A DNA stretch of 64,000 bases from Corinectria fuckeliana (taxonomy: Eukaryota > Ascomycota > Sordariomycetes > Hypocreales > Nectriaceae). A program made the position numbers and the translations under genes. Positions 24,273 through 35,955 of this stretch are shown in pieces. The notes below the pieces were generated by a model. It ran no database searches. It was not told the origin of the DNA and saw only the letters and a program-made list of their open reading frames with translations. Position 1 is the stretch's first letter; every line of letters starts with the position of its first letter. The DNA is taken from the NCBI GenBank assembly GCA_019137255.1, contig WPDH01000245.1, forward strand, positions 62,001 to 126,000. The letters run 5' to 3'.

Positions 24273-27200
24273 CTGAGGATCGTAGAAGAAGAAAAAAAAC
24301 CTGGAGAGACTGGAGCTGGGGGAGTGTGCTTAGCATGTCACGGTGCTTGGGAGATCTTGTGAGGCCCTCCTCTCATCACCTTATCGGCCTACCTATTGAT
24401 ACAAACGGTCAAGTTACGGTGTCGGCCAGATGCCGTTCCACGTTTGTAACGGCCTACCGGTCGACAAAGGGGATCCTCGTACATAGTACGCACGAAGCGT
24501 GTCAAGATGCTCCGGAAATATCCGCCGCCGATGGCCTCGTTCCAGCAGCATCTCGTTACCGTACCACGTTTTGAGTAATCATTGGTTTCGCGCATCCCAA
24601 GGCGAATACCCAACAGCCTTGGTACCCGCCGTGGCCGTGTTTCCGCCCAGCCATCCATGTCCTATATGTCGCCGCAGAAGGAAAAGTGCGGGGGCATGGC
24701 ATGAGTCCATATATCACGGTATATTGCGATGTAATGCAACCTCTCTCTCTCTCTTTCTCTGTGAACTCTGTCGACGGCATACATAGTATACATACTAACC
24801 ATGAAAACTCCAGCGGGCTCTCTGATGGGCCGACTTGCAACAACTCCCGAAACACTACACGTCAACCGGCGTGGCTGTGAGTTGACGGCAGGCCATATCC
24901 AGACGGACAGGGTCCTGGATGGAGTGAGAGGCATCGCGCTGGCCGCGCGGAGGGAATGTGACGTCTAGAGTTGGTGTGTAGCTAACAGCCGGGCTTCGCA
25001 ACTTTGGCTCTTCGCGCAGAAGACGAAGTGGATGTGTATGTGGCTGTCCTGGAGCTAGTCTCGGAATGGTGGCCACGTAGCCCGGCAGTTGTGTGCTGTA
25101 CGTTAACCGTGTTTCTTGTCAGAAATGAGATTATGCTTCGCCATTGCATGCGGACTGTGTCTGGTTCCTTGCTTTTCTGATGTAAAGAGACGTCAGTTGA
25201 GAGCCTGGGATGAATGCGAGATGCTATGTAGCCAAACGACCATGTCGGCCTCTCCGACACAATGCCAAAACAAGCTGCGTGTTGAGCTGCGCATACGCAC
25301 GAACTGAGAGGCCCAGCACTGCATGTCTCTCAGTTTATGCGCGTAGTTCCGACAGCATGTGTGTGATGAAGCCATGGCCTTGTTTGGTTCGAGGATTGGC
25401 TAGGGATGCTCGAGGGAACATGGACCACTGTTCGAGCATGAGAAGCCATAACCAGTGACTCTGAAAGGCGGTAACGCCAAGCTAGCATGTAAACTATAGC
25501 ACCATATGAGCGAGGTGAAGTATCGGGAGCGTTTGAGAGAAGCCTCCCTGACCACAGACGTTGTTTTGTTGCCTGTTTGCATCAGACAGCTGCAATGATC
25601 TGCTCAGCTAGGATCAGGTGCCATCGTCTTGTTATTTTGGGAGACACTGTTTTCGTACGGGACTTCAAATCCTGATAGCGCAGTCTAAATTGCCGTTCTA
25701 TGTCTCATTTGTTGTCCGGGCTTGATTCCTTTTTCTTCTTTTTCTTTTGCGAGGGCATGTTGTTTCCTGTTAGCGAGGTTGTTAAACAGAGGAAACTCTC
25801 AATTACCTTGATCCCAAGCCTACCATCATACTAGCAGCAAATATTGAAAGACTACGAGGAAGCTTATCTAGAGCCCAGCCCTAACGCGGTGTCTCGGTCC
25901 TTGTGTATGCGTATAGCCTAACGGCCGCACGTACTTTGCTGCTCTGGTTAGGCAATGCCAGTTCGATATTAGTAGTATTCCGAGACTCGATATCTAAGCT
26001 ATTAGTCAAACCCTGAACTTCTCAAGGCATTCCGCTGGACGTCATTGGGGTAGAATATACCCAATCACTACCACCGCCTCACCCCCTCAAGAGGACGGTT
26101 TCTCAAATTCATCGGTCCTTCTAGGCTGGCACAAAGGTCTTCGGCGAGAGTTGCGACCGTGGTGGTCAGCGACTCAACAGAGTCGCGGTTGGAGGCAGGG
26201 AGGCTCGCCAGCATGATATGATGGATGGTCCAGGTTTTGAGGTGTTATCCCTTGGTTCATAAGACCTACGTAACAATTCGATATGGCACTTCTCCATGCG
26301 CCGTCTGTCTCCGTTTCTATAGTTTCTTTACAATACCCATAGCAGTTACACGGTACAGGCTTCATGTTGGCGAATCAAAGAATAGCTTCTCTGTGGGAAT
26401 TGCAACATGGTGCGTTGTTCCCGCTGCCGCAATGTGATCGCGTCCTCTTCCTCCGTCATGTGTGAATCCCCATCCCCTTATCTTGTGGCTAGTGCACATA
26501 CCCTTTTTATTGCTTCGGCTCGCCATTCCAACTTGCTCTTTGTGATCAATGGTGGTCTTACCTTACCATGGGGGCGTACGTTCCGACTCAGGAAAGACAC
26601 AAAGCTACTGGTATTTATGTTGATGCACTTTCACATACCTCAGACTAATCCAAGGCTCAGCATCTCATTACTGCTCGGAAAACCTCTTGTGTGTGCTTCA
26701 CCGTTTTCAACTGCAGTCCCACACGATGCGATATTCGACTCTTTGCTTTCGCCTTGACGGTCTATCTACACTTACTTATTCATGGTCACTTCCAGGTCCA
26801 GTCCGATGAGATAGGTAGTGTAGGGTAGGCGCCGCGGACGAGAAGTGGAGAAACGGAGGCGGACAATCTGTGAGACCGGTGTACCCTTCCAATCACGAAC
26901 GCACGACCCAGCCGAGTCAGGGCCCTCATTGGTCCACAACCTCAACACCGTTACTGCTTCACGCTGCCTGCTCAGACGACCAACAATCACGAGCGACTCG
27001 CGATTCATCATATTCCGCCACCATTCACTGGATGTGGGGCATTGTTGGCGTCGCCTCAAAGCCATCTCACCGCCCAATAAGGTCCCATTGAGACTACCAC
27101 CGACCGCGAACCGGATACTCCCATCTCCATAAGACGTACATTGAGCAGCGGGGGGGTCGCGTGGAGGCCAATGTGAGCTGCCGTGTCATGTGCAGCAGAA

Positions 27201-27479
27201 GCATCGGAACAATGCAGTTGTAAGTAAGCCTCTCGACAATACCACACCAGCCAAGAAGCCGTGAATCATGTCTTAAAAGTTTCCTGGCAAGCCCCAATGC
27301 GTACGGGTTTTCTCGTCACGAGGGATAGAGAAGACGGGGTTACAAAAGGCAACGATCCACCACTTCGACTTATTCCAGTTTCCACCTTGTCAGAGAGACA
27401 AAGTTCCACCCCAATCACAGCATGCTTCTTCCACTATCACAGACGCAGCAAATTTTGACAGTGAACCTACAGCGCCAAA

Positions 27480-28909
27480 ATGTCGGATCAACCAAACGGA
27501 GAAGCCCCTCCAGACAGCAATGCCACCATCAACGTGAAGGAGAAGGAGGAGCAGAAGCCATTCTCGTGGTTGTACGAAGCCCCGACCTTATACGACCGAC
27601 TCCGAGCATACTGCTGATGGATAATCTTAGTGAACCGCACGCAGCCTTCGTTGTCATCATGGTCGGGTCTGACGAGTGCCCCTTTGGGATCCAGAAGGAC
27701 TTTCTGTGCGACAAATCCGAGCTCTTTCAGAAGCACTTCTCGGAGACCAACACGGCTCAGGACGTCGAGAAAGTCGTGTACCTACCCGAGGTCTCTAAGG
27801 AGGTCTTTGGGCTAGCTCAAGGCTTCCTCTATACAAACACGGTCCTCTCCGATCTGTCCAACATACCGCCGTACGAGCAGCTCGTCGATTTGTGGAAACT
27901 GGGGCACAAGCTAGGCATTCGGGGACTGTGTGATAAAACGCTCGAAGCCATGGTCGACTGCCGGCGGATCACGGAGCGCATCCCGGCCACGCCGCTCCTC
28001 ATCCAGGTCTGGCAGGATACCCCCGAAGGCTCGTCAATTAGGAAGCTACTTTTGTCGTGGACAGCCGAGTACATGCGCTCCTCCTCCGCACGAACGGAGT
28101 TCGCCAAGTCTCTGCCGCAAGAGGTTCTCAGCGAGCTCGTGGTGGCTATGAGCTCGTTTGACACGATAGCAGTGGCGACGCCTGACAGTACCGTGGTCTC
28201 GGCCGCGACTCCTCGCAAGAATGTCCATTACCTGGAAGAAGAAAGCGAGGACGAGGTGGCCAAAAATACCAAGAAGAACCGACGATCCCTCGGAACTCCC
28301 GTTGGACCTCTGCCACCTGTTGACCATAAGCTGGCCAACAGAAGCAAGCCGCCTCGGCCTTCTCTCCCTAGCAAGCCAGTGCCGAAGCGCCGTGTCAGCG
28401 CGGGCTACGTGGACAGCCGCACATTTACGACGGCACAGAAACTCGACTTCTGTACGGATCTCTTGACCAGAATGCTTTCGGGTCCCGGTACGTGGTTCTC
28501 GTCTACCAGGACCTAGGTGTCGTATTCTAATCATTTCATAGGCTTCTGGACCCGTCTCGTCGGGCCTTTCCGCGAGCCGGTCGAGCCGGTCGAGGACGGC
28601 GTCCCGGACTACTTTGACAAAGTCAAGCGACCGATGGATCTTAGCACGATTAAGGCCAAGATGGACAGCAAAGAATACACGGATGACGAGCAGTTTGTGG
28701 CGGACGTACGGCAGATCTTCGAGAACTGCTTCAAATACTGGAAGAAGGGAGACCCGATGTGGAACGCCGGGGAGAAGCTGCAGAAGACGTTTGAGGACAA
28801 GTACTCGCACATGAACAAGTGGATTGCTAAAATGGGCGGTGATGAGGGTGAGTAGGACCTGAAAGCGGTAGCTAAGCCAGGGGCTGCTGTTCCCACAGAG
28901 GCAATCTGA
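27480..28909 (+). CDS. BTB/POZ domain protein with C-terminal bromodomain
   Basis: Four exons give 421 residues: 27480-27571, 27631-28487, 28542-28847, 28899-28909. After a short charged N-terminus, residues about 31-135 form a BTB/POZ dimerisation domain (FEPHAAFVVIMVGSDECPFG, then KSELFQKHFSE). A Ser/Pro/Lys-rich linker holds basic stretches (KNTKKNRR). Residues about 318-415 form a bromodomain-like fold (VPDYFDKVKRPMDLSTIKAK, then FENCFKYW). At the usual acetyl-lysine Asn of the NCxxYN motif there is Trp383, and the WPF shelf reads GPF, so classical ligand binding is doubtful. A nuclear role is likely from the domains but not shown. The last intron has a GTGAGT donor and CCCACAG acceptor and leaves an 11-nt exon ending EEAI; reading through instead stops at 28855. 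The start is the ATG whose exon joins the BTB frame. Confidence 0.85.
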
Positions 28910-30753
28910 GCTCGCAAGAGCCGTTGTGGAAAGCGTCGTGCAGGGATGACGAGAGACGGAGTTATTTTCATGGTTGGAGTGTATTACTAGTTGGGTTGGT
29001 GAGAGCGACTATCTTTGGGAGGCGCCAAGAGGTATGATTTGGTTGGCAGGATGGGAACAAAATGAGACCCCCCAGAGAACGACGTCTGAAGGTCTCACAT
29101 GTTGAAATTGCCGAAAGGGATTGAAGTGGAAGCCACAAGGGCGCTTATAACAAACCCCATTTGCTGGACTAATGATGAGTATGCTGGCACTTCTTCTATA
29201 CGTACGGCTCTCGAGTCAAGTGACAATCACGCACACAATAGCTGCCGCCGCGACTTGGGCGCTAGAACGGAAGATCGGTCTAGGCGGCGACGGGCAGTAG
29301 TTCTAGGGCGGCGCGACGGACGAGAAGGTGGTGCTGTAATTTACTCGGGTCGGGCGAGCTGCTGGAGTAATTTAACGGGAGTAATTTGGCTGGCTCTATT
29401 CGTACGTTGGGCCGGGTTTTGGTCTGGTCGGGGAGGACCGAGGGATTGACCAGGAACGTTGGGGCGACAACCGTAGTGTGCGGGATAATAACGGGTTGAT
29501 GGCGGGCGATTCTTTTCTTGAAGACGAGAATCGTACAATGCTATTTGCAGTTCCTTCTTTGTGGAAAGCGACGTGGTTTCGAATAATGAGGGAGCTTTTT
29601 CGTGTTAGGCCATTGGTTGGAGGAAGTGACGCAGCGAGCGAGTGGAGGGGGATAGAGAAAACTGGCGGGACAACCAATCAGCCCACCCCGCATGGCATCG
29701 CGTGTGAGCGAGTGTTGTTAGCATGGACATTAAGCAGACAGATAGGGCCGAGAGGGCATCGTGAGCGTGACCAGAGGTGTACGAAATTAATAGACACTTG
29801 ATTGACACGTAGGCAAAGATGCTTGTTCTTAGGTTGCTCGAGGAGAGCCACGTCACTGGACATGTTTGTGTTGTCAGGAAAGCTGCCGAATCTGGTGAGA
29901 GCAGTTCTGTCTGCTGGCCTTGCAGGTAGGTAGATCCCTGAGAGATTGATTCGCCGCTGAATGAATGGCTTTAATGGATCGTCGCCCGGTTGAAGGTCGC
30001 ATGTGGCATGTCACAGCAACCTGAAACCCCGATTCTCTCCACCCCCGGTCAAAATGACGCAGCCACAGACGCACGCCGCAGAGATTCCTGGGCAGCATGA
30101 AGTAGCGAATCAGATGCCTGAAAGCCCCCAGCGGCGAGTGGAGTTTCTTTTCGGGGTGTGGTTCCTGGTTCCTGCGTCGTGGAGTCGGCTATTAATCTAG
30201 CGTCTGGATCTCGGACCCCCCCTGGAACAGCACCAGGGCTGGCTATCACTCAGGACCACTCGGCATGTCCATTACGGAGTGTGGTGGTTCAGGGATCTGC
30301 TGGAAAGGGAAATCGGTCTATTCCTCCGAGGGGGGGGGGGGGAGGCGGCTTCATTAAGCGATGTGGTTGGATGGCTGTATGCGCGCTTTGGGAGAGCTTC
30401 GTTGCGTGGTTGGATGGGGACTCACCAATTTACCATAGTCGATCAATCATGCCTTGGCGGATGAAGGAATGGATGGGTTCGGTGAATGACAGGATGCGGT
30501 TAGCAGTACATAGACTGTAGGAGGGGCAGAGCTGTCAAGATTGCGCTTCGACACCGACGGACGCCTAATAAGTAGTCTGATAGTCTGATCACTACTCTAT
30601 TAGCCAGCGAGCAGCAATGCCTTCATCTCGGGTCTGTCTCTCTCTCTCTGCCCTTGGTACCTCCAGTTTCGAAACGAAGCACGCGCATGAAACGCCCAAC
30701 ACCCAGAACAATGCGCCTGGAACACCTACATGGCATCCCCTGCTCTTTGTGTG

Positions 30754-30783
30754 TCTGGCTCTGGCTCTGGCTCTGGCTCTGGC
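30754..30783. repeat. Hexanucleotide repeat (TCTGGC)5
   Basis: Five consecutive TCTGGC units. A GA-rich run follows at 30911-30938. Confidence 0.85.
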
Positions 30784-31570
30784 CTCGTCCGTGTCCCAAA
30801 CATCCAGCGTCGCATAACTCGTCCGAAGAGAAAAGGGGTGGCCCTGGTTCTCAAAGCCGCCGACCATCCGCGCCATGGCCTAGAACGGGCAAGGCGTGGG
30901 CAAATGATGCGAGAGAGAGAGAGAGATAGAGAGAGAGAAGTCTGGGTGCGGGAGCTAACGCGAGCTGGAAAGGCTGAGCCCAACCAGTTCAGTCAGTTCG
31001 CCATTTGCCACCTAGCATCCCGCCGGCGGAGATTTCTTTTTAATTAATTTGTTAATATAATGAACCAGTGAAAAAAAAAAGGGGACCTGGAGGGGGAAGT
31101 ACATAGACTACATCGTAGATGAGGAGGGATTGGCGAGGTGCAGAATGGGGGGCGCATGAGGATCTTCCAAAGTTCCCCCAGGAAAGGATCGCTTTTAAAC
31201 GCCGCACACGCATTTCTTCCGCGCACTTCACACACACCAACGCAAAAGACACACAGATCAGGCTTCGTGTGTTGCTCTTGTCCGGTATTAGTGTTGTTGG
31301 ACTCTGTTCTCGGTGTTCATCTAATAAGCAGCTGCTCCGTAAAACTGCCTCACCTACTAACTACTAATTAGCACGTACGTACATAGTAGTGCTTCGCAGC
31401 AAAAGGCCCTGGTCACTCCGATACCATACCCTGACACTCTTCCTCCTCCGCCGACTCTAATCTGTTCCCACCTCTCATTAATTACGTAGCGCCGTGTACG
31501 AATACTCGGTACTAGCGTGTGTGCCTTTCTGAAGCCGTAGCCCGTTCTGGGCGCTTTGGCATCTTCCCGC

Positions 31571-31700
31571 CCAGCCCGCTCCCATTTACACCTCATCCTG
31601 TCCCATCCCCGTCTCACCTCCCTCTCCCTCTCTCTTCTCTCTCTCCTCAACCCTCGCTTTTCTACCTTCGCTGCCGTCGTCGTTGTCGTTTTTGCCCTTG
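31571..31700 (+). promoter_or_regulatory. Pyrimidine-rich promoter/leader of the GPI-protein gene
   Basis: A long C+T-rich stretch with several CTCTCT runs ends about 230 bp before the start codon at 31932. Such CT blocks commonly precede transcription starts of highly expressed genes in filamentous fungi. The exact transcription start cannot be read from sequence. Confidence 0.45.
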
Positions 31701-31931
31701 TCTCCCTCGCAAGTCCTCCAGAGTATCAATTTACTCGATTACACTCATTATCCGGCAACCCTATATCTGCCTTACTCGCTCTCTCGCTCGCTTGTACGCA
31801 CTCTCGTTGAATACTCGGCCGCCGCGCAAACCCTGCTCGTGTGGCTTCTGCGTTCTCTGTCGCACAAGATTGTATAAGCAGAATACAGCTATACACTCCC
31901 TTCGTTCTATTCGAAATCATCTCGGCTCAAG

Positions 31932-32923
31932 ATGCTCTTCCGCTCCGCCGCCTCGCTCGCCATCTTGGCCTGCGCCTCCCACGTCGCCGCCCAGGCCCAG
32001 CCTTACAAGCTGGTTACCGGCCCTGTCTTGGGCATCAGCCTCGCCCGCCGCTCGACCAACGGGTACCAGCCCGAGCAGTCCGTCTGCGGCGACGGCAACA
32101 CTTGCGCCGAGGCCTGCGGTAAAGGCTTCGAGACCTGCCCCTCCACCGATGACTCTACTCACTGCTTCAACCCTGCTGGCAAGCAGACGTGCTGCTCCGA
32201 CGGCTCCGGAAGTGAGTCTTCTCCTTGGCATGTAAATGCGACTTGCACACCGTCCATCTCCCGCCGTTCTCTTATGAACATCTGTATGCTAACATTGTCC
32301 CAGACTCTTGCGATGATGGATACTACTGCACTCACGACACCAAGTCGCAGACCTGGTGCTGCCCTGACAGCATGGACCTAGTCGAGTGTGCCGCGGCTTA
32401 CAACGTTGACGGTGCCCTCGAGAAAGACGCCGAGACAACCAGCTCCGCCAAGCCCACCACCACGTCCACGTCCACGTCCACCACGTCCACCACCAGCGCT
32501 GCGCCCAAGACCACCAGCACCGAGGTCAAGACCACCAGCTCCAAGCCCGAGACCACCAGCTCCAAGCCTGAGACCACCACGTCCACGTCCACGTCCACGT
32601 CCACCACCAGCACTCCTGCTCCTGCCACCACCACCTCCAAGGAGAAGAAGTCCACCGCCGAGTCCGTCGTCATCAAGACCGACATCGCCGACCTGACCAC
32701 CACCGTGTGCCCTACACCCAGCGCCGGCTACAGCACTGCCTGGACCGGCTCCAACAGCACCGTCACCAGTGCTGCCCCGACCCAGCCCCCCGAGTCTGCT
32801 CCCGTCGTCATCGACACCGCGTCCACCACCGTCCCCCCCGTGGCCACCGGTGCCAGCGGCGCCTCCGCCAGCGGCGTGAGCGCCCTGCTCCTCGTCGCCG
32901 CCGGCATCTTCGCCCTTCTCTAA
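31932..32923 (+). CDS. Cysteine-rich GPI-anchored cell-surface protein
   Basis: Two exons (31932-32211, 32304-32923) give 299 residues. The N-terminus is a signal peptide with a hydrophobic core (SLAILACASHVAAQA). The mature part begins with a compact domain with 12 cysteines, including two CC pairs (QTCCSDG and TWCCPDS), probably disulphide-linked. A long Thr/Ser/Lys-rich stalk follows with imperfect repeats (TTSSKPE, TSTSTSTT), expected to be heavily O-mannosylated. The end (SGVSALLLVAAGIFALL) is a hydrophobic tail after small residues, typical of a GPI-anchor signal. It should be a plasma-membrane or wall protein. The intron starts GTGAGT, has GCTAAC as branch site and ends CCCAG. I do not recognise a named family for the cysteine domain. 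Codon use is strongly C-ending, suggesting high expression. Confidence 0.9.
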
Positions 32924-34514
32924 GCCAAAAGACACCCTCTGAAATCAAGCAAGCTCTGTCCAGTGGAAACGTTTGGCGCCCCTTTCGAGTTGGCCTCCCC
33001 CCCCGGACACGACAATGCTCATCGTCGCCACGAAGTTAACGAGTTTCATGATGAAAGAGAGAGAGAGAGAGAGGACAAGTTGGGCAGGCTTCATGGTGAG
33101 ATATCCCATACTTACTGAAGAAAGAATCCGAAAAAGAAGGAGAAAAAAAAAAAAAAAGGCCCGTTGTGCAATGTTGAGCCCACATATGCCCTTCTCACGA
33201 CATACATATTTGAACTTTGTAAAGATGTTCCCCTTCAGTTTGCGAACCGCCCCCTTTTGGCTGCCGGAGTTGATCGGCTTTGGTGTTTTATTTTGAACTA
33301 GGAAAAGGAGCGTCAGGGGACGAAATGGACGAGGAAGATGAACGACACGCTCCCGGAATTTTCATGCCTACTTACTCACCTAGGTACACGATGCCTGCCA
33401 CGTACCTTCTACTTAAACATTAGTGTATTTTTCTTTCTCTTCTCTTCGGCACGACGGCGACCGCCAGAGCTTGTTCTCGGAGCCTCGTCAGTACGTCACC
33501 TTATTTTAACACCTAATAATTGCCCTGGTAGACAATTTTAACTCAACATTGCACACGCAAACCCAAAGCTCCCTCCCTCCTCGTGCCTACGACTCTGCCG
33601 ACGTGACGTTGACATTGAAACACTTGAGACATTCCGCCGGAGGGGCCGGGAATATTCGGTGGGGAGGAAGGCGCCGCTAGAGACTCGGGAGTCTGGATAA
33701 TTCATTCCAGACTTGTTAGATAAGTAGCTTAAAAGCTAGAGCTTGTTCTCGACGGCCGTCAGCGCATGGAGTGAATCCCTGCGACGGGGCCCGGGATGAA
33801 TGATGTGCGGCCCGCGTATCGTACCCCCACAACCGGGCGCAAGCCACCGACCGGGCAGGGAACAAGAGGGGTTTTTGTTTATTTTATTTTTATGAATCTC
33901 GTCTCCAGCAAGGCATATTTTTCACCGTGCATGATGGGTCGTTACTTATGAGGGGGGTTTCGATAAAGATTGGTGGACTTGACTGCAGATCGTTGGTTTT
34001 AGGTTATTAGGTATGGAGGATAAACTTGGTAATACTTGATGCTGTCGTTGAGAGTGGAGTACTTGCGATGGGTTATGTTCGAGTAATAATGCATATATAT
34101 CCTTGATGTGATGGATAGGTCTCTATTTGGGTGACCCTGATCTGATGGATTCCAAGTCAGATGCTTACTTCTGCTAATAATCGCGTGGTTGACAATGCTT
34201 GCTTGTGTGTTGCATCGAGGGCTTCGTCGTCACCACTTTTTGCTCATCACCCAAGAGCGGTCTCACTCGGTTTGCGACATATGACCAGAACTCGGCGAGA
34301 AGCGAAAGCACTCAAGCAATCCATGTCACACAGTTGATAAGCACCTGGCACTAGAGATTTAATGGCACCCAACTTGAATTTGACAGGCCGGATATTACCG
34401 ACAGGGTATGATTTCTCGCCTTCAGCTAAAGATAATCCGCGCAAGTATAGCACAGCGAACAACAGTCCCTCCCCTTGTTTATAGTCATATGCTATTTATT
34501 TCACCGTCCCAGCT
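32924..34514. other. Intergenic region between the GPI-protein gene and ACBP
   Basis: It holds the 3' ends of two convergent genes. There is a GA repeat at 33055-33073 and a run of 15 A at 33143-33157. From about 33890 to 34240 the DNA is richer in A+T. No frame with recognisable coding features is seen. Confidence 0.6.
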
Positions 34515-34975
34515 TTAGTTGCCAATAGTCTCAGGCTGCTTGTCCGCATCATATCCGTACTTGCCCTTGAGGCTTTCGACGAGGTCGACGTAGCGGGTTT
34601 GGGCTGTCTCGGGGGAGATGCCCTCCTCGGCGACCTTCTCCCAGGCGTTCTTCTTGGCCTTTCCCTGTAGGTTTCGCAGTCTGAGTTAGCTTCTGCTTCG
34701 GTTTCGCTAGGCGGGAGGCAATGACGTACCTTGAGGTCGAACATGCTGGGAGCGGGGGCGGAAGCGAAGTCCTCGCCGGTACCGACCTTGTACAGAGCTG
34801 TAGAATAAAGAGTTCTGGTTAGCATGAGAAGCTCACGGAGGGAACGTTGGTGGCGGGGACGGAGGGCGGGGAGATGCGTACCGTAGAGGTCGAGGAGCTC
34901 CTCACTGCTGGGCTTGGCCGTCAACTTCTTTGAGTCCTCGATGGCCTTCAGGAAAGCTTCAGTCTGGGCAACCAT
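34515..34975 (-). CDS. acb1: Acyl-CoA-binding protein
   Basis: Three exons on the minus strand (34975-34882, 34797-34730, 34664-34515) give 103 residues, slightly longer than the usual 86-90. The protein binds medium- and long-chain acyl-CoA esters in the cytosol and supplies them to lipid synthesis and peroxisomal metabolism. The four-helix ACBP core is clear: SSEELLDLYALYKVGTGED, then MFDLKGKAKKNAWEK, then AQTRYVDLVESLKGKYG. The signature YKQ is YKV here. Both introns have GTACG donors and CTACAG acceptors. It is head-to-head with the AIF-like gene, about 980 bp apart. A pyrimidine-rich leader precedes the start. An upstream ATG at 35147 would open a 62-codon frame ending inside this gene (34959) in another frame, unless transcription starts downstream of it or a leader intron removes it. 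Confidence 0.95.
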
Positions 34976-35955
34976 GGTGGACGAATTGGTGGGTAGGATG
35001 GGTTGGTTGGTATATGAGGCTTCTGGTGCAATGAGACAGAGAACTGGAAGAGAAGTAAGACGGAAGCTGAGCTGTGTTGGGATGAAGTTGGAGGACGACG
35101 AACCGGGGGCGGAGGATTATTGTTGAGGAGGAGTACCTGCCTACCATGGTGGCGGTTAGCGGGGTCAGGCCAAGGCAAGTCACAAGCGGTTTTGAGGGTG
35201 GAGGGGGAGGGGTTGAGGAAGGCGCGAATGTGACGTCGTGGGTTACCATTGGCCCGGCACGAGGCAGGTGGATGTGGACTTCGCACGTGGAAGGGATTCG
35301 GAGCGGATTTCGTCCATGCCGCTGCCTTTGGGATACTAGTAAATACCTTGGGTAGCAATATCTTATCACTGATCCGAGCGAATATATAGCAAGATCATTT
35401 CTTCGTAGAGGTACCCTTCGGTTACAGCGTACCTTACAGGCCACCGGGTTGCTACATGTACTGTTGACGCTGACTGACTGACGTAAGGTCGTAGTGGCGA
35501 TAGTGGTGTCATGAGTAGATTAAGTAGTAGGTCGTACTGGCACGCTCGAGGCATCACTGAATTACGGTCAAGCGCCGAGCTGAGGACCGTACGCAAACAA
35601 ACAGACCATGAGCATGAGCATGAGGCCACTTCCCACAGTCTCCAATGCCAACAGCAAATGACACGAACACTCTCCAAATGTCCCTTCGACACTTGCCACT
35701 TCCCACAGCCATGACAAGTCCTCGTCATACAAGTTACAGCGCACTACCTTCTCCACCACCGACCGGTCTCGCTCCGAGCGCGCGCTCGGCTTTAGCCCAA
35801 GTAGCCCAACTTCATTTCATGCCCACAAAGCACACCGCAATACACTACAAAAGCTGGCTTTGAAACCGAGATCAAGCTTGGAATACATCCCCGTTCTTAT
35901 CGTCTTGCCCTGTTCGTCTCTGCCGCGACTAGGCAAAATCCTCGAAACTGGCCTC
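34976..35955. promoter_or_regulatory. Divergent promoter region, ACBP / AIF-like gene
   Basis: About 980 bp between two start codons on opposite strands. The ACBP side is C+T-rich on the minus strand. The other side shows the pair CTTCCCACAG at 35629 and CTTCCCACAG at 35700, and an in-frame upstream ATG for the AIF-like gene at 35860. No specific operator is recognised. Confidence 0.5.

Larger units (their letters stand above)
21247..27479. other. Intergenic region between the Rad51 paralogue and the BTB-bromodomain gene
   Basis: No full gene is supportable in these 6.2 kb. It contains a CTCA repeat (22301-22324), a CT dinucleotide run near 24740, GC-rich overlapping frames at about 23300-23830, and one short minus-strand frame with exon-like composition (24189-24272, listed separately). 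From about 25600 to 26750 the DNA is richer in A+T and without open frames of note. Confidence 0.55.
28910..31931. other. Intergenic region before the GPI-protein gene
   Basis: No gene is supportable. It contains a G homopolymer near 30333, a CTGGCT-type hexamer repeat (30754-30783), a GA-rich run (30911-30938) and short A runs near 31070. The last 400 bp are the probable promoter and leader of the GPI-protein gene. Confidence 0.6.
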
